Shown here one piece after another: positions 8,363 to 16,800 of a DNA stretch of 41,500 nucleotides; the first letter of the stretch is position 1, and each line of letters opens with the position of its first letter. Made by a program: the position numbers and the translations under genes. The DNA is from CAIZQW01 sp037133395 (GTDB lineage Bacteria > Verrucomicrobiota > Kiritimatiellia > RFP12 > UBA1067), in NCBI GenBank assembly GCA_037133395.1, contig JBAXOG010000021.1:1-41500 (forward strand), written 5' to 3'. The notes under the pieces are model-generated. The model had not been told where the DNA came from and did no database searches. It worked only from the letters and a program-made list of their open reading frames with translations.

Positions 8363-9096
8363 CATTATTGCTTGGTGGAACAAGTGAGACAGTGCAGATC
8401 GCACAGGCGTTGGTGACTCAAGGCCATGAGGTGCTTTTGTCAACTGCCACAACAATGCCGCTTCGCGGGCAACTCCCTGCGGGCGTGCGCACACGCAATG
8501 GCATGCTGGATGAGCAGGGGATTGTGAATCTGCTCCAAGATGAGAAGATCACGGCGGTGGTTGATGCGACGCATCCATATGCTGCGGCGGTCAGTCAGAA
8601 CGCTTGGAAGGCCTGCCAGACATTGGGTGTCCGATATCTGGCGTATGAGAGGCCGGGCACGTTCGCGGATGGCGTCCGGCGCGTCCCCGATCATCAGGCC
8701 GGCGCTGTACTCGCCTTCTCGTTTGGGAAGCCTGTATTGCTGACGATTGGCGTGCGCAACCTTTCGCCCTATATTGCTGAAGCGCGCAAGCATAGCAGTA
8801 CGATGCGGGCTCGTGTGCTGAATCATCCGGATTCCGTTATGGCCTGTCATGATGCGGGATTGAGCGACAGTGAAATTTTGTGTGCCGATGGCCCGTTCAC
8901 GGTTGAAGAAAACATTAAGCACCTTAAATCGTTCGGTGTCTTGGTGACCAAGGACAGTGGTGAGGCTGGGGGTGTGGACACCAAATTGGAGGCGGCTCGC
9001 CAGTGCGGGTGCGAGGTGGTGGTTATTGAACGGCCCGCGCGGCCCGCGCAGGGTTATACGTCCATCGACGCTCTCCTTGCCGCGTTACGCTTTTAA
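8359..9096 (+). CDS. cbiJ: CbiJ, cobalt-precorrin-6A reductase
   Basis: The 245-residue protein has the N-terminal nucleotide-binding start LLLGGTSETVQIAQAL, the central DATHPYAAAVSQNA and the C-terminal TKDSGEAGGVDTKLEAA. All three are landmarks of the CobK/CbiJ family, which reduces the macrocycle of precorrin-6A with a nicotinamide cofactor. The start codon overlaps the cbiH stop (ATGA), and the gene ends the cobalamin operon. Its last 12 bases overlap the last 12 bases of the convergent nrnA gene. Confidence 0.93.
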   Translation: MTLLLGGTSETVQIAQALVTQGHEVLLSTATTMPLRGQLPAGVRTRNGMLDEQGIVNLLQDEKITAVVDATHPYAAAVSQNAWKACQTLGVRYLAYERPGTFADGVRRVPDHQAGAVLAFSFGKPVLLTIGVRNLSPYIAEARKHSSTMRARVLNHPDSVMACHDAGLSDSEILCADGPFTVEENIKHLKSFGVLVTKDSGEAGGVDTKLEAARQCGCEVVVIERPARPAQGYTSIDALLAALRF

Positions 9097-10098
9097 AAAG
9101 GCTTTAACAGCTTTCAGCATGGTCTTGCGTGCTTGTGGAAGTGGTTGATAGATCGTACATCCTGCGGCACGCGGATGACCACCGCCATCGAATTGTTTGG
9201 CGAGCTCGAAGGCGTTCAGCGGTTCATGAGTACGAATACTGACCCGCGTCTCGTTTTTGTTATTCTTGCTGCCATAAAAGAATAAAGCAATGCGATTGCC
9301 TGCGATATATCGAGGAATGTCAATGATATCTTCGGCGTCCGCTTTGGTTCCGTTTGTTTCTGCAAGGTCTTTCCCCGATAAAGACAAGTAAGCGATTTGA
9401 CCATTCTTAAGCACGTTAAACGTTCGGAACGCGCGTTTTTTCAATTCGATATTGGTGACCGAAAAAGAGGCGTATAACTTGTCGTTGATAAAGGAGGTTC
9501 TGACTCCATAGCGAAGGAGATCAGCTCCACATAAAAGTGTACTGGACTTGGTCATATCATACGCAAAGCGTCCGGTGTCCGTCACAACCGCAACCCAAAG
9601 CGCTTCAGCAGCGATGTCATCAAGCTCCCACTTTGCGGCTTGGGCGAGGTGCCAGATCATTTCCCCAGTGGAAGAGGCTTTACCATCAATCCAGTTATAC
9701 GCTCCAAAGCGCGTGTTGGTGATATGGTGGTCGATGCAGATGACGGTGCATTTTTTAGCGATCGCCTGAACTTCGTCGGGTAGCCGATCAATGGAGCCAG
9801 AATCGAGCGTGATCAGCAGATCATGTTTCCGTAGAGGTGCATCCTTGGGGGAGACGAGTAATTCGATCCCTCTTAAAAATCCCGGTCCACCGAGCCCCTG
9901 CTGTTCAGCAACAGCAACTGTTCGAATGCTTTCCCGGTTCAGTAAGTGTGCCAAGGCGATCATGCTACCCAACGAATCGCCATCCGGGCGGACATGTCCA
10001 GAAATCAGCACGGATTTGGCCTTGCGGATCACTTTTAATATTTCAGGGATTGTATTCGTCTTTGTCTTTTTTAGGATCGTCTTCATGCCATCTTTCAT
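9085..10098 (-). CDS. nrnA: NrnA-type DHH/DHHA1 oligoribonuclease and pAp phosphatase
   Basis: The 337-residue protein carries the DHH-superfamily metal motifs HVRPDGDSLG (residues 35-44), LDSGS (99-102 region) and DHH (123-125). The C-terminal DHHA1 substrate-binding motif GGGHPRAAG is at 305-313. This layout is that of NrnA, which degrades nano-RNA and dephosphorylates 3'-phosphoadenosine-5'-phosphate. The start at 10098 overlaps the stop of the upstream lipoprotein gene (ATGA), so translation is probably coupled; an internal Met at residue 5 is possible. It is the last gene of a minus-strand unit with the lipoprotein and the Gfo/Idh gene. Confidence 0.9.
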   Translation of the reverse strand: MKDGMKTILKKTKTNTIPEILKVIRKAKSVLISGHVRPDGDSLGSMIALAHLLNRESIRTVAVAEQQGLGGPGFLRGIELLVSPKDAPLRKHDLLITLDSGSIDRLPDEVQAIAKKCTVICIDHHITNTRFGAYNWIDGKASSTGEMIWHLAQAAKWELDDIAAEALWVAVVTDTGRFAYDMTKSSTLLCGADLLRYGVRTSFINDKLYASFSVTNIELKKRAFRTFNVLKNGQIAYLSLSGKDLAETNGTKADAEDIIDIPRYIAGNRIALFFYGSKNNKNETRVSIRTHEPLNAFELAKQFDGGGHPRAAGCTIYQPLPQARKTMLKAVKAFLKA

Positions 10099-10511
10099 TT
10101 TGAGGGGAACACAACGCGAAAACCTGTTTCAAAGGGTTCTGCGCGAATGCCGGGCCACTTGGCCCCAAGCTCTTTGAGGGCTGCATTCAGTTCCGCTTGT
10201 AGTTCCTCTTTTTTCACACCCGAGTTCCGTTTGGGTTCAACATAGAGGACAGGTTTGTGCTCTTCCGCAGCGCCGGAGGCGATAATCAAAGACGCGCGCG
10301 TTCCGCGGATCATTGAGAATTCAGGCTCTTCGACAACAGCAGGGTTGTCAGGAGTCCCCTTCTCTTTTTCACCAAAGACTTTTGAATAATTCATCAAAGC
10401 AATGCGTGCTTGGGCTGGACCATTTATTTTCTCGGGTGTAACACAACCCGTGAGGTGGCTGAAAAAAAGAATAGCAAAAAACAATACGATGATGTGTGTT
10501 CGAATCTTCAT
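10095..10511 (-). CDS. Small lipoprotein of unknown function
   Basis: From the ATG at 10511 the product is 138 residues. It starts with a basic n-region and hydrophobic core and ends the signal with lipobox LTGC (residues 20-23), so it is probably lipid-anchored in the envelope. A GGGAGG ribosome-binding site lies just upstream. The frame is open further upstream, but that extension precedes the Shine-Dalgarno. The mature part has no motif I recognise; it is mixed alpha/beta and rich in charged residues. It follows the Gfo/Idh gene after 20 bases and overlaps nrnA, so it sits in a three-gene operon. Confidence 0.8.
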   Translation of the reverse strand: MKIRTHIIVLFFAILFFSHLTGCVTPEKINGPAQARIALMNYSKVFGEKEKGTPDNPAVVEEPEFSMIRGTRASLIIASGAAEEHKPVLYVEPKRNSGVKKEELQAELNAALKELGAKWPGIRAEPFETGFRVVFPSK

Positions 10512-10531
10512 GTGGTTCCCTCCCTGTTTGC

Positions 10532-11968
10532 TTAAATGGCCCAACCTGCTTTTTTCAGTGCATTGCTAACTCCGTATGGCGCCCGTTCAGGACGTGACAG
10601 AGCAGCATTTGCAGCATCGTTGTCGATGAATTTTTCAGCCTTGGGGTCCCACTTTAAGGGGCGCTTCAAATTCATAGCCATATTTCCAAGGATGCATGTC
10701 ACGGTTGATTCATGCGCACTCTCAATGGGCGTGTTCGTCGGTTTACGTGATCGAATCGATTCAAACCAGACTCGATGATGATTGTTCGTGTTGCGCGTGA
10801 GCGTATGTTCCACCTCGCCCTCAATGATCTTTTTGTTGCTTGCTTCCAATGGACGCCAATAACCGTGTTTTCCGCCAGCCCCTGGATCGCTGATGGTTGA
10901 TTTGACAGAACCACGGCTACAAAAAATCCAGCCCTCTTCGCCTACGAAACGTATGCCGTTAGGGTAGAGCGTATCGTCCCCGATGTTCATGGCGACGCCA
11001 TTGGCATACTTGTATTGAAGGGTTAATTTTCCATGTACATTCCAGAGGCGGCGTTTAGGAAAATCTGCCTTTCCTGTTACGCTTACAGGTGTTTGTCCAA
11101 GGCCTAATGCCCACAACGCAATGTCAATGTGATGGGATCCCCATCCGGAAATCATGCCCATGCAATAATCTTGGATCGTCATCCATCCTGGACGTCCGAA
11201 ATCAGCGTTCTCACCTTCTCCTTGGCGATGGGTCCGTAATTCGCAATAGGGCGCCTGTGGCGCGCAGCCCAACCACAAATCATAATTGAAGGTGTCGGGG
11301 ACAGGTTGTGACAGAGGCAGGTCAACGGGTTCTTTAGGGTCTTGAGGCAAGCCTATTTCAACGCGCTTCACTCGCCCGATTCGCCCATTGTGAACATATT
11401 CGGCAGCTTTTCGGAACTGGGAGCCAAACGTGCTCTTGCCTTCGGAACGTTGTTGGGTGCCCAGATGGAATACGCATCCTGACTTCTTGACGACATCCGC
11501 AATCATCCGGCTTTCTGCGATTGACAGGGCAAGCGGTTTCTGCACATAGATATCCTTTTTTGCCAATGCCGCATCGATGCAAAGTTGAGCATGCCAATGG
11601 TCGGGCGTGCAAATCATGACTGCATCTACTGTGGGATCAGCCAGCAAATCCTTGTAATTTTGGTAACATTTTGTCTCTGGCATGTCGCCGTTAAACAATT
11701 CTTTGGCCTTCTTTTGTGTCGCCTTTATCCGCTTGACGTCTGGATCAGAAAATGCAATTGGGGTAGCCATATCCTGGTTCTGCCAGACGCCAGGAATGTC
11801 CATGCCACCTGCGATGCGTCCGCATCCGATGATGCCGACCTGTATCTTTTTAGAAGGCGCTTCTGCTCCGAGTACGCGTGCTGGAATGATAGTCGGAAAA
11901 CCAAGCGCAACACTGGAGATGAATCCAGTGTGCACGAAATTGCGTCGCGAGATGGGTTGCTTATTCAT
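10532..11968 (-). CDS. Tat-exported Gfo/Idh/MocA family oxidoreductase
   Basis: The 478-residue protein has a twin-arginine signal (SRRNF at residues 7-11, then a hydrophobic stretch ending near RVLGAEA). An NAD(P)-binding Rossmann start follows (VGIIGCGRIAGG, about residues 43-54), then CTPDHWHAQLCIDAA and VQKPLALS, the family's version of the catalytic-domain EKP segment. Homologues in PVC bacteria are numerous and thought to act on sugars or sugar derivatives in the periplasm; the substrate here cannot be read. A GGGGA ribosome-binding site precedes the start, and a good promoter (TTGTCA, 17 bases, TATGAT) lies upstream. An earlier ATG four bases upstream runs into a stop after three codons. 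Confidence 0.9.
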   Translation of the reverse strand: MNKQPISRRNFVHTGFISSVALGFPTIIPARVLGAEAPSKKIQVGIIGCGRIAGGMDIPGVWQNQDMATPIAFSDPDVKRIKATQKKAKELFNGDMPETKCYQNYKDLLADPTVDAVMICTPDHWHAQLCIDAALAKKDIYVQKPLALSIAESRMIADVVKKSGCVFHLGTQQRSEGKSTFGSQFRKAAEYVHNGRIGRVKRVEIGLPQDPKEPVDLPLSQPVPDTFNYDLWLGCAPQAPYCELRTHRQGEGENADFGRPGWMTIQDYCMGMISGWGSHHIDIALWALGLGQTPVSVTGKADFPKRRLWNVHGKLTLQYKYANGVAMNIGDDTLYPNGIRFVGEEGWIFCSRGSVKSTISDPGAGGKHGYWRPLEASNKKIIEGEVEHTLTRNTNNHHRVWFESIRSRKPTNTPIESAHESTVTCILGNMAMNLKRPLKWDPKAEKFIDNDAANAALSRPERAPYGVSNALKKAGWAI

Positions 11969-11994
11969 TCATTTTCCCCGAAAAATAAAGTTGT

Positions 11995-12023
11995 ATCATA
12001 CGAAAAATAAGCCCCAATGACAA
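11995..12023 (-). promoter_or_regulatory. Promoter of the Gfo/Idh-lipoprotein-nrnA operon
   Basis: Read on the minus strand, TTGTCA (12018-12023) is separated by exactly 17 bases from TATGAT (11995-12000). This is a near-consensus sigma-70 promoter placed 26 bases before the Gfo/Idh start. Its -35 box lies six bases from the proposed -35 box of the divergent tRNA-Sec promoter. Confidence 0.6.
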
Positions 12024-12029
12024 TCCTGA

Positions 12030-12058
12030 TTGTTTTTAGGCGCTGTTTTTGGCATACT
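12030..12058 (+). promoter_or_regulatory. Candidate promoter of the tRNA-Sec transcription unit
   Basis: TTGTTT (12030-12035) and CATACT (12053-12058) are spaced by 17 bases, and TG at 12050-12051 gives an extended -10. Predicted initiation near 12065 would leave about a dozen bases before the tRNA 5' end at 12077. The boxes are imperfect, so this is a moderate call. Confidence 0.4.
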
Positions 12059-12076
12059 GAATTCACTTTATTTATT

Positions 12077-12173
12077 GAGAGCGAATAGGTACCTGGTGGG
12101 CCTCCCAGTCTTCAAAACTGGTGTGGGGTTTTTAACGGCCTCGGTTGGGTTCGATTCCCACTCGCTCTCGCCA
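12077..12173 (+). tRNA. selC: Selenocysteine tRNA, anticodon TCA
   Basis: The 97-base element folds as a tRNA-Sec. The 8-bp acceptor stem is GAGAGCGA (12077-12084) with TCGCTCTC (12162-12169), followed by G73 and an encoded CCA (12171-12173). The anticodon stem is CCAGT/ACTGG with loop CTTCAAA, placing TCA at 12112-12114. A long variable arm (GTGGGGTTTTTAACGGCC region) and a T-loop TTCGATT are present. The long acceptor, long extra arm and UCA anticodon are the defining traits of SelC. It implies the organism reads some UGA codons as selenocysteine, although no selA, selB, selD or selenoprotein gene is seen in this window. Confidence 0.95.
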
Positions 12174-12178
12174 CTATT

Positions 12179-13177
12179 ATGTCTGAAGTAGTCCTAGAAA
12201 ATGTCTGTAAACGTTACGAAAGCGGCTCAGTCGCTGTTAGTAACGTGAGTCTTACGGTGCTAGATGGCGAGTTTCTTGTCCTCGTCGGGCCCTCTGGCTG
12301 CGGAAAATCAACGACGTTGCGCATGGTTGCCGGACTTGAGGACATTACGTCTGGGACGATCTCTATTGGTGGTCGCTGCGTGAATAACTTGGCTCCTAAG
12401 GATAGGGACATTGCCATGGTGTTTCAGAACTACGCGTTGTATCCCCACATGACCGTTTTCGAGAATATGGCTTTTGGTTTGAAATTGCGTCATGTGCCCA
12501 GACGGGAAATTCAATCGCGTGTCAGCGAGGCGGCTGAGATCTTAGGACTCCAAGAGTATATGAAGCGCTTACCGAAACACCTTTCCGGAGGTCAGCGGCA
12601 GCGTGTGGCTGTCGGACGTGCGATTGTACGGAAGCCCAAGGTTTTTTTGTTTGATGAGCCTCTTTCGAACTTGGATGCCAAGATGCGCGTCGAGATGCGC
12701 GGCGAAATTACACGGTTGCATCGTCGCTTGGGAGCAACCATGATTTATGTGACGCATGATCAGGTTGAGGCCATGACCATGAGTGATCGTATTGTCGTGA
12801 TGGACAGGGGAGTTGTTCAGCAATGCGATCGCCCGTTGGACGTTTACCGTCGACCAGCAAATCTCTTTGTGGCTGGATTTGTCGGGACGCCGCCCATGAA
12901 CCTTGTTAAAGATGGTCATCGCATCATGGGTTTCCGCCCTGAATCGTTGCAAATCTGTGACCCAACAGATGCGCAGGCCTTGTTGAGAGGAATCGTGGAT
13001 GTGGTTGAACCGATGGGCGCAGAAATTTTTGTCCATTTTGTGACGGGCAACAGGGACAAGTTGATTGCACGCGTGGCGCCGGATTTTTCTGTGCGCGTCG
13101 GAGATGTTGTCGCATTCCAGATTCAAAGGGGACAGTCATGTTTCTTTGATTCTACTGGATTACGCATTGAAGCGTGA
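12179..13177 (+). CDS. MalK/UgpC-type ABC transporter ATP-binding protein
   Basis: The 332-residue ATPase starts MSEVVLENVCKRYESG, typical of the carbohydrate CUT1 class. Seen motifs: Walker A GPSGCGKST (37-45), Q-loop QNYALYPHMTVFENMAFG (83-100), signature LSGGQRQRVAVGRA from 135, Walker B VFLFDEP (155-161) and H-loop THD (His 193). A C-terminal OB-type TOBE region (about 240-330) completes the family layout. No permease or binding-protein gene is nearby, so it may be a shared ATPase serving several sugar importers, as known for MsmX/MsmK. It starts only five bases after the CCA end of tRNA-Sec, with no Shine-Dalgarno. nadD follows after 15 bases. Confidence 0.93.
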   Translation: MSEVVLENVCKRYESGSVAVSNVSLTVLDGEFLVLVGPSGCGKSTTLRMVAGLEDITSGTISIGGRCVNNLAPKDRDIAMVFQNYALYPHMTVFENMAFGLKLRHVPRREIQSRVSEAAEILGLQEYMKRLPKHLSGGQRQRVAVGRAIVRKPKVFLFDEPLSNLDAKMRVEMRGEITRLHRRLGATMIYVTHDQVEAMTMSDRIVVMDRGVVQQCDRPLDVYRRPANLFVAGFVGTPPMNLVKDGHRIMGFRPESLQICDPTDAQALLRGIVDVVEPMGAEIFVHFVTGNRDKLIARVAPDFSVRVGDVVAFQIQRGQSCFFDSTGLRIEA

Positions 13178-13192
13178 GTGTAAGGTCTGAAT

Positions 13193-13825
13193 ATGAAACG
13201 CATTGCCATATTTGGTGGATCATTTAATCCGATACATAACGGACACTTGCTTGTCGCACAAGCGGTGTTCGAGGCCTTTGGCTTTGATAAACTATTGCTA
13301 GTTCCCTGCCAGGTGTCGCCCTTTAAGCAAGGTCAGGATGAAGCGACTGTCGCGGATGCCTCGCATCGCCTCGAAATGTTACGCCTGAGTGTCGCTCATG
13401 ATTCGCGCTTTGAGGTGTGTGATAGTGAGGTCAAACGTCAAGGTGTGTCATATACGATTGATACGGTGCGCGAATTTGCGACGCACAATCCGAATGCACG
13501 CTTTTCGATCGTCATGGGCATGGATGCCCTCCTGGACTTGTATCGGTGGTGGCAGGCCAATGACCTTGTCGCCTTGTGTGATATTGTGACTGTGCAAAGG
13601 CCGGGATGCGTTGAAATGCCCTCTCCGTCCGATCTGCACTTCCCTTTGGACGTTGCAGAAAAAATAATAAAAAACAGAGTGCGTGGTCGGTTATGTGAAA
13701 TATCTTCCTCGGAAATCCGTCAACGCATCGCTGAAGGTCGTTCCATCCGTTACCTGGTTCCCTTGGCAGTTGAGGCCTACATTCTTCAGAACAACTTATA
13801 TCGTCCAGTAGCTTCAACGACATGA
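13193..13825 (+). CDS. nadD: NadD, nicotinate-nucleotide adenylyltransferase
   Basis: The 210-residue protein carries the nucleotidyltransferase motif GGSFNPIHNGH (residues 8-18) and, near the C terminus, ISSSEIRQRI, the family's ISSTxIR-type phosphate-binding motif. Length and both motifs match NadD, which adenylates nicotinate mononucleotide in NAD synthesis. The start ATG follows a weak AAGGT ribosome-binding site and lies 15 bases after the ABC ATPase gene, so the two are probably co-transcribed from the tRNA-Sec promoter. It converges on the long minus-strand gene ending at 13873. Confidence 0.93.
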   Translation: MKRIAIFGGSFNPIHNGHLLVAQAVFEAFGFDKLLLVPCQVSPFKQGQDEATVADASHRLEMLRLSVAHDSRFEVCDSEVKRQGVSYTIDTVREFATHNPNARFSIVMGMDALLDLYRWWQANDLVALCDIVTVQRPGCVEMPSPSDLHFPLDVAEKIIKNRVRGRLCEISSSEIRQRIAEGRSIRYLVPLAVEAYILQNNLYRPVASTT

Positions 13826-13872
13826 GGGCACAGGCAGGTCAAAGCTCCAAGTTTTAATACCCCGGCATTCCA

Positions 13873-16800
13873 TCATTCTCTGCCGAGAAGTGTCGTTGAA
13901 TTGACGGTGCGCATGCGTTCTTCATCATGGCGGCGCACTGAACCTTTAAACCATATCTTTCCGCGATAGCGGAAATCGTCTGGGTGAGGAAGGCAGGAAA
14001 CCGGGGGTTGACTTGCGGCTTGCATATAGGAGCCTGTCGCTTGGGGGGAGACATCGGGATCTTCGTGGCATCCGAGGCAACCTCTGTTTTCCCCCGGACG
14101 TACGTGCATCCAGATGAGTTGATCATCCATCGTGTGCCAATTGCTGTCAAGCGCTTGCACATGAATCAGCCGGTCAGCAGGCACTTCTATCGAGAATGAC
14201 CCGTCAGGGGCTAAGGGTGCTGTACCTAAAATGCGCGCGACTGCACCTCCATGCTGCTTCCAGGCAATGCCGCCACTGTATTGCGTTTGATAGCGCGTGA
14301 CAATGGGTAGACCTTCAGCGACGCGTACATAGCGGGCGCGTTCACGGACAAGCGGATTGCGTGAGCGAAACACGGACTGACAATCCAATCGCGCAACGAA
14401 TAGATTTCCCTCAACAGTTTGGGGCGGAATCACAGGAGGACGTTTGCGACTGATCAGCGGACGCGCCTCAAAATCTGCTGTTTTAGGATCGTTGTAAATA
14501 AGCTTTAATTTCTGTCCCTTGATATCCAGATAATAGAGGCCATGATCGACAGAGGCTGCTTTATCATAGCTTGCGCGCCCTTTTTTGTCCTTGGTCTTTG
14601 GACGTTCGCCCGCAGCGACGAACAGTGTCTTGTTGTCGATGGGGTAGGGTGTTGTGATGGCAAACTTGGGGTCAAGGAATAAGAGTTGCTGATCCTGCTT
14701 TCGCGGACCAATGGTGAAGGGCCCTTCAAAGGAGTTCAGGAGGATGCGTCCGTCTGGCAGTTGCTGGGGTTGCGAGAAGGCCAATACGCGATGGCGTGGC
14801 GGCGCTGCGCCAACCGCGAGATAGTGCGTGCGCCAAAAATCACGGCTTTCCGGTCCGTAAAGAGTTAAGGGTTGCGTGCCGTCAGGCAAGACCGAGAGTA
14901 GGTTCCATTCGGTCTTCATACGCGAGTAGATGACTTCCAGTCGAGTGAAGAGAATACGTCCATCGTGAGCGACGATGGGTTCGGCATCCCCTCCGAAGTT
15001 CATGCCAATGATATGAATGTCCGTGCCGTCTGCATTCATCGTTGCAAGGCCGGTGGCGAGATAACCATGATATTCGTCGCGCAAGCCTGTTCGGCTGCTA
15101 CTGAAGATGATGCGTCCGTCTGGCATGTAATTGGGGTTCACATCGTGGTAATAGCCCTGTGTGAGTTGGCGGAGGTCTGAACCGTCCGCATTCATCTCGC
15201 AGATGTGCCACCAGGGGTCATTGTCTCCGCCGCGTCTGCTGAAGAGAATATGTGAGCCGTCATAAGAAATTTCAATATCCGCCACATATCCGTTACCGGC
15301 ATTGAACAATTCGCGTAGAGGCCCATCAGGACGTTGGGATTCAAGTCGGCAAATCGTGCGGCCTGTTCGATACACGGGTCCTGAATCTGTTGTGGTATAG
15401 GATGTACGTGAACTGGGAATTTGAAAAATGTTCGTTGGCTTCAAATCTCCTTTAATAAAGATCAGTGGAACGCTTAAAGCATCAGCTATGCGTTGGGTCT
15501 CGGGTAAGGCCTCTGCTGTGGCTAAAGCAGGGGATGCAGGACGATTGTTCGGCTGGGAGGCGCCACGCATCCAGAGTGCCTCTCTCGCAAGCATACAGGC
15601 GATATGAAGAGGATGATTCTGCGCGATGTTCACGAGAAGGGGCGTTGTCAGGGTATGCTCCGGACGATTAGCGAGTGCCTGGATGGCTGCGCATTGAATT
15701 TCGGATGCCTGTTCCTTGTCTAGGGCGTAACGGTTCAGCAGGGGGATGTCCTCTTGAGTTCCTAGATAGCTAAGAGCAAGGAGAAAGGGCTCTTTCCAGC
15801 GAGGAGTGGGGTCGTTGAACTCATCTTGCCCCTGTCGCGGGCCCCGATAATCGAACACACCGCAAAACCCATACGAACTGTCGGGCGGTGCCTCTTGAAG
15901 CGCCTTGCGAAGCGCGGGCGCGCTTGCTTTAGAATCTAGGAAGAGAAGGGCTTTCGCAGCAGTCATCTTGACCCACCCATTGGTATGGGCGAGTAACGCC
16001 TCAAAACGTGGCGCATCTTTGATATCCCGCGATAAGGCGAGTAGTTGCGATATGCCATAGACGGGCTTGCGTATCAAGAGCGTGCGTGCATTGACACAGC
16101 CGTTGGATTTGAATAGGACAAAGAGCTCATCACGGACCACGGGTTTCACGGGCTGGTCAAAGGCTTCGAAGAGGGCTTCGACAGACTGTTGCCGGACACC
16201 TACTTTTTCAAAAATATAAGCAACCAGCTCTTGGATGGGTTCTGGATTGTAAACAACAGAGGCATCATGATCATTGGGGATACCGAGTTGGATTTGAGGG
16301 GTGAGGGATCTGATGCGTTGGCGTTGCTCTTGGGTCCATGGGAGACGCGCGATGCTGGTCAGCATGGCGTGTGCGGCCCGCGGCATACGGTCAACAGCAG
16401 GGAAATGGGGGGTGTCCATTTTAGGTAGGTAGGGGATGTCGTTTGTCGTATACATAAACCAGTCATTGTCAGGAAGATAGTGACGCAGCGCATGCTTGGG
16501 AAAGGTCTCTATCAAGGCGTCGACAGCTTTTATTGTGCCGCAGTCACCGAGTGCTTCAGCGGCATAGCAGCTCCATTCTTTGATCGCGAGCAGGCGTATG
16601 AGTATGTCTTCTGCCTCTGAGCCCCCCAGACGTCCTAATGACCGGATTGCGGCTTGGACAAAGAGCGCCTCCTCGTCCAACCATTCAACCTGTTTTTTTG
16701 TTTCATATTGACGCAGGGCTGTACGTAACAAGGGAATGGCCTTCTGGGCATTGCCGACTGCGCCCAGCGACCGTGCGGCGCGTTCGCGGTCCCAGAAGAG

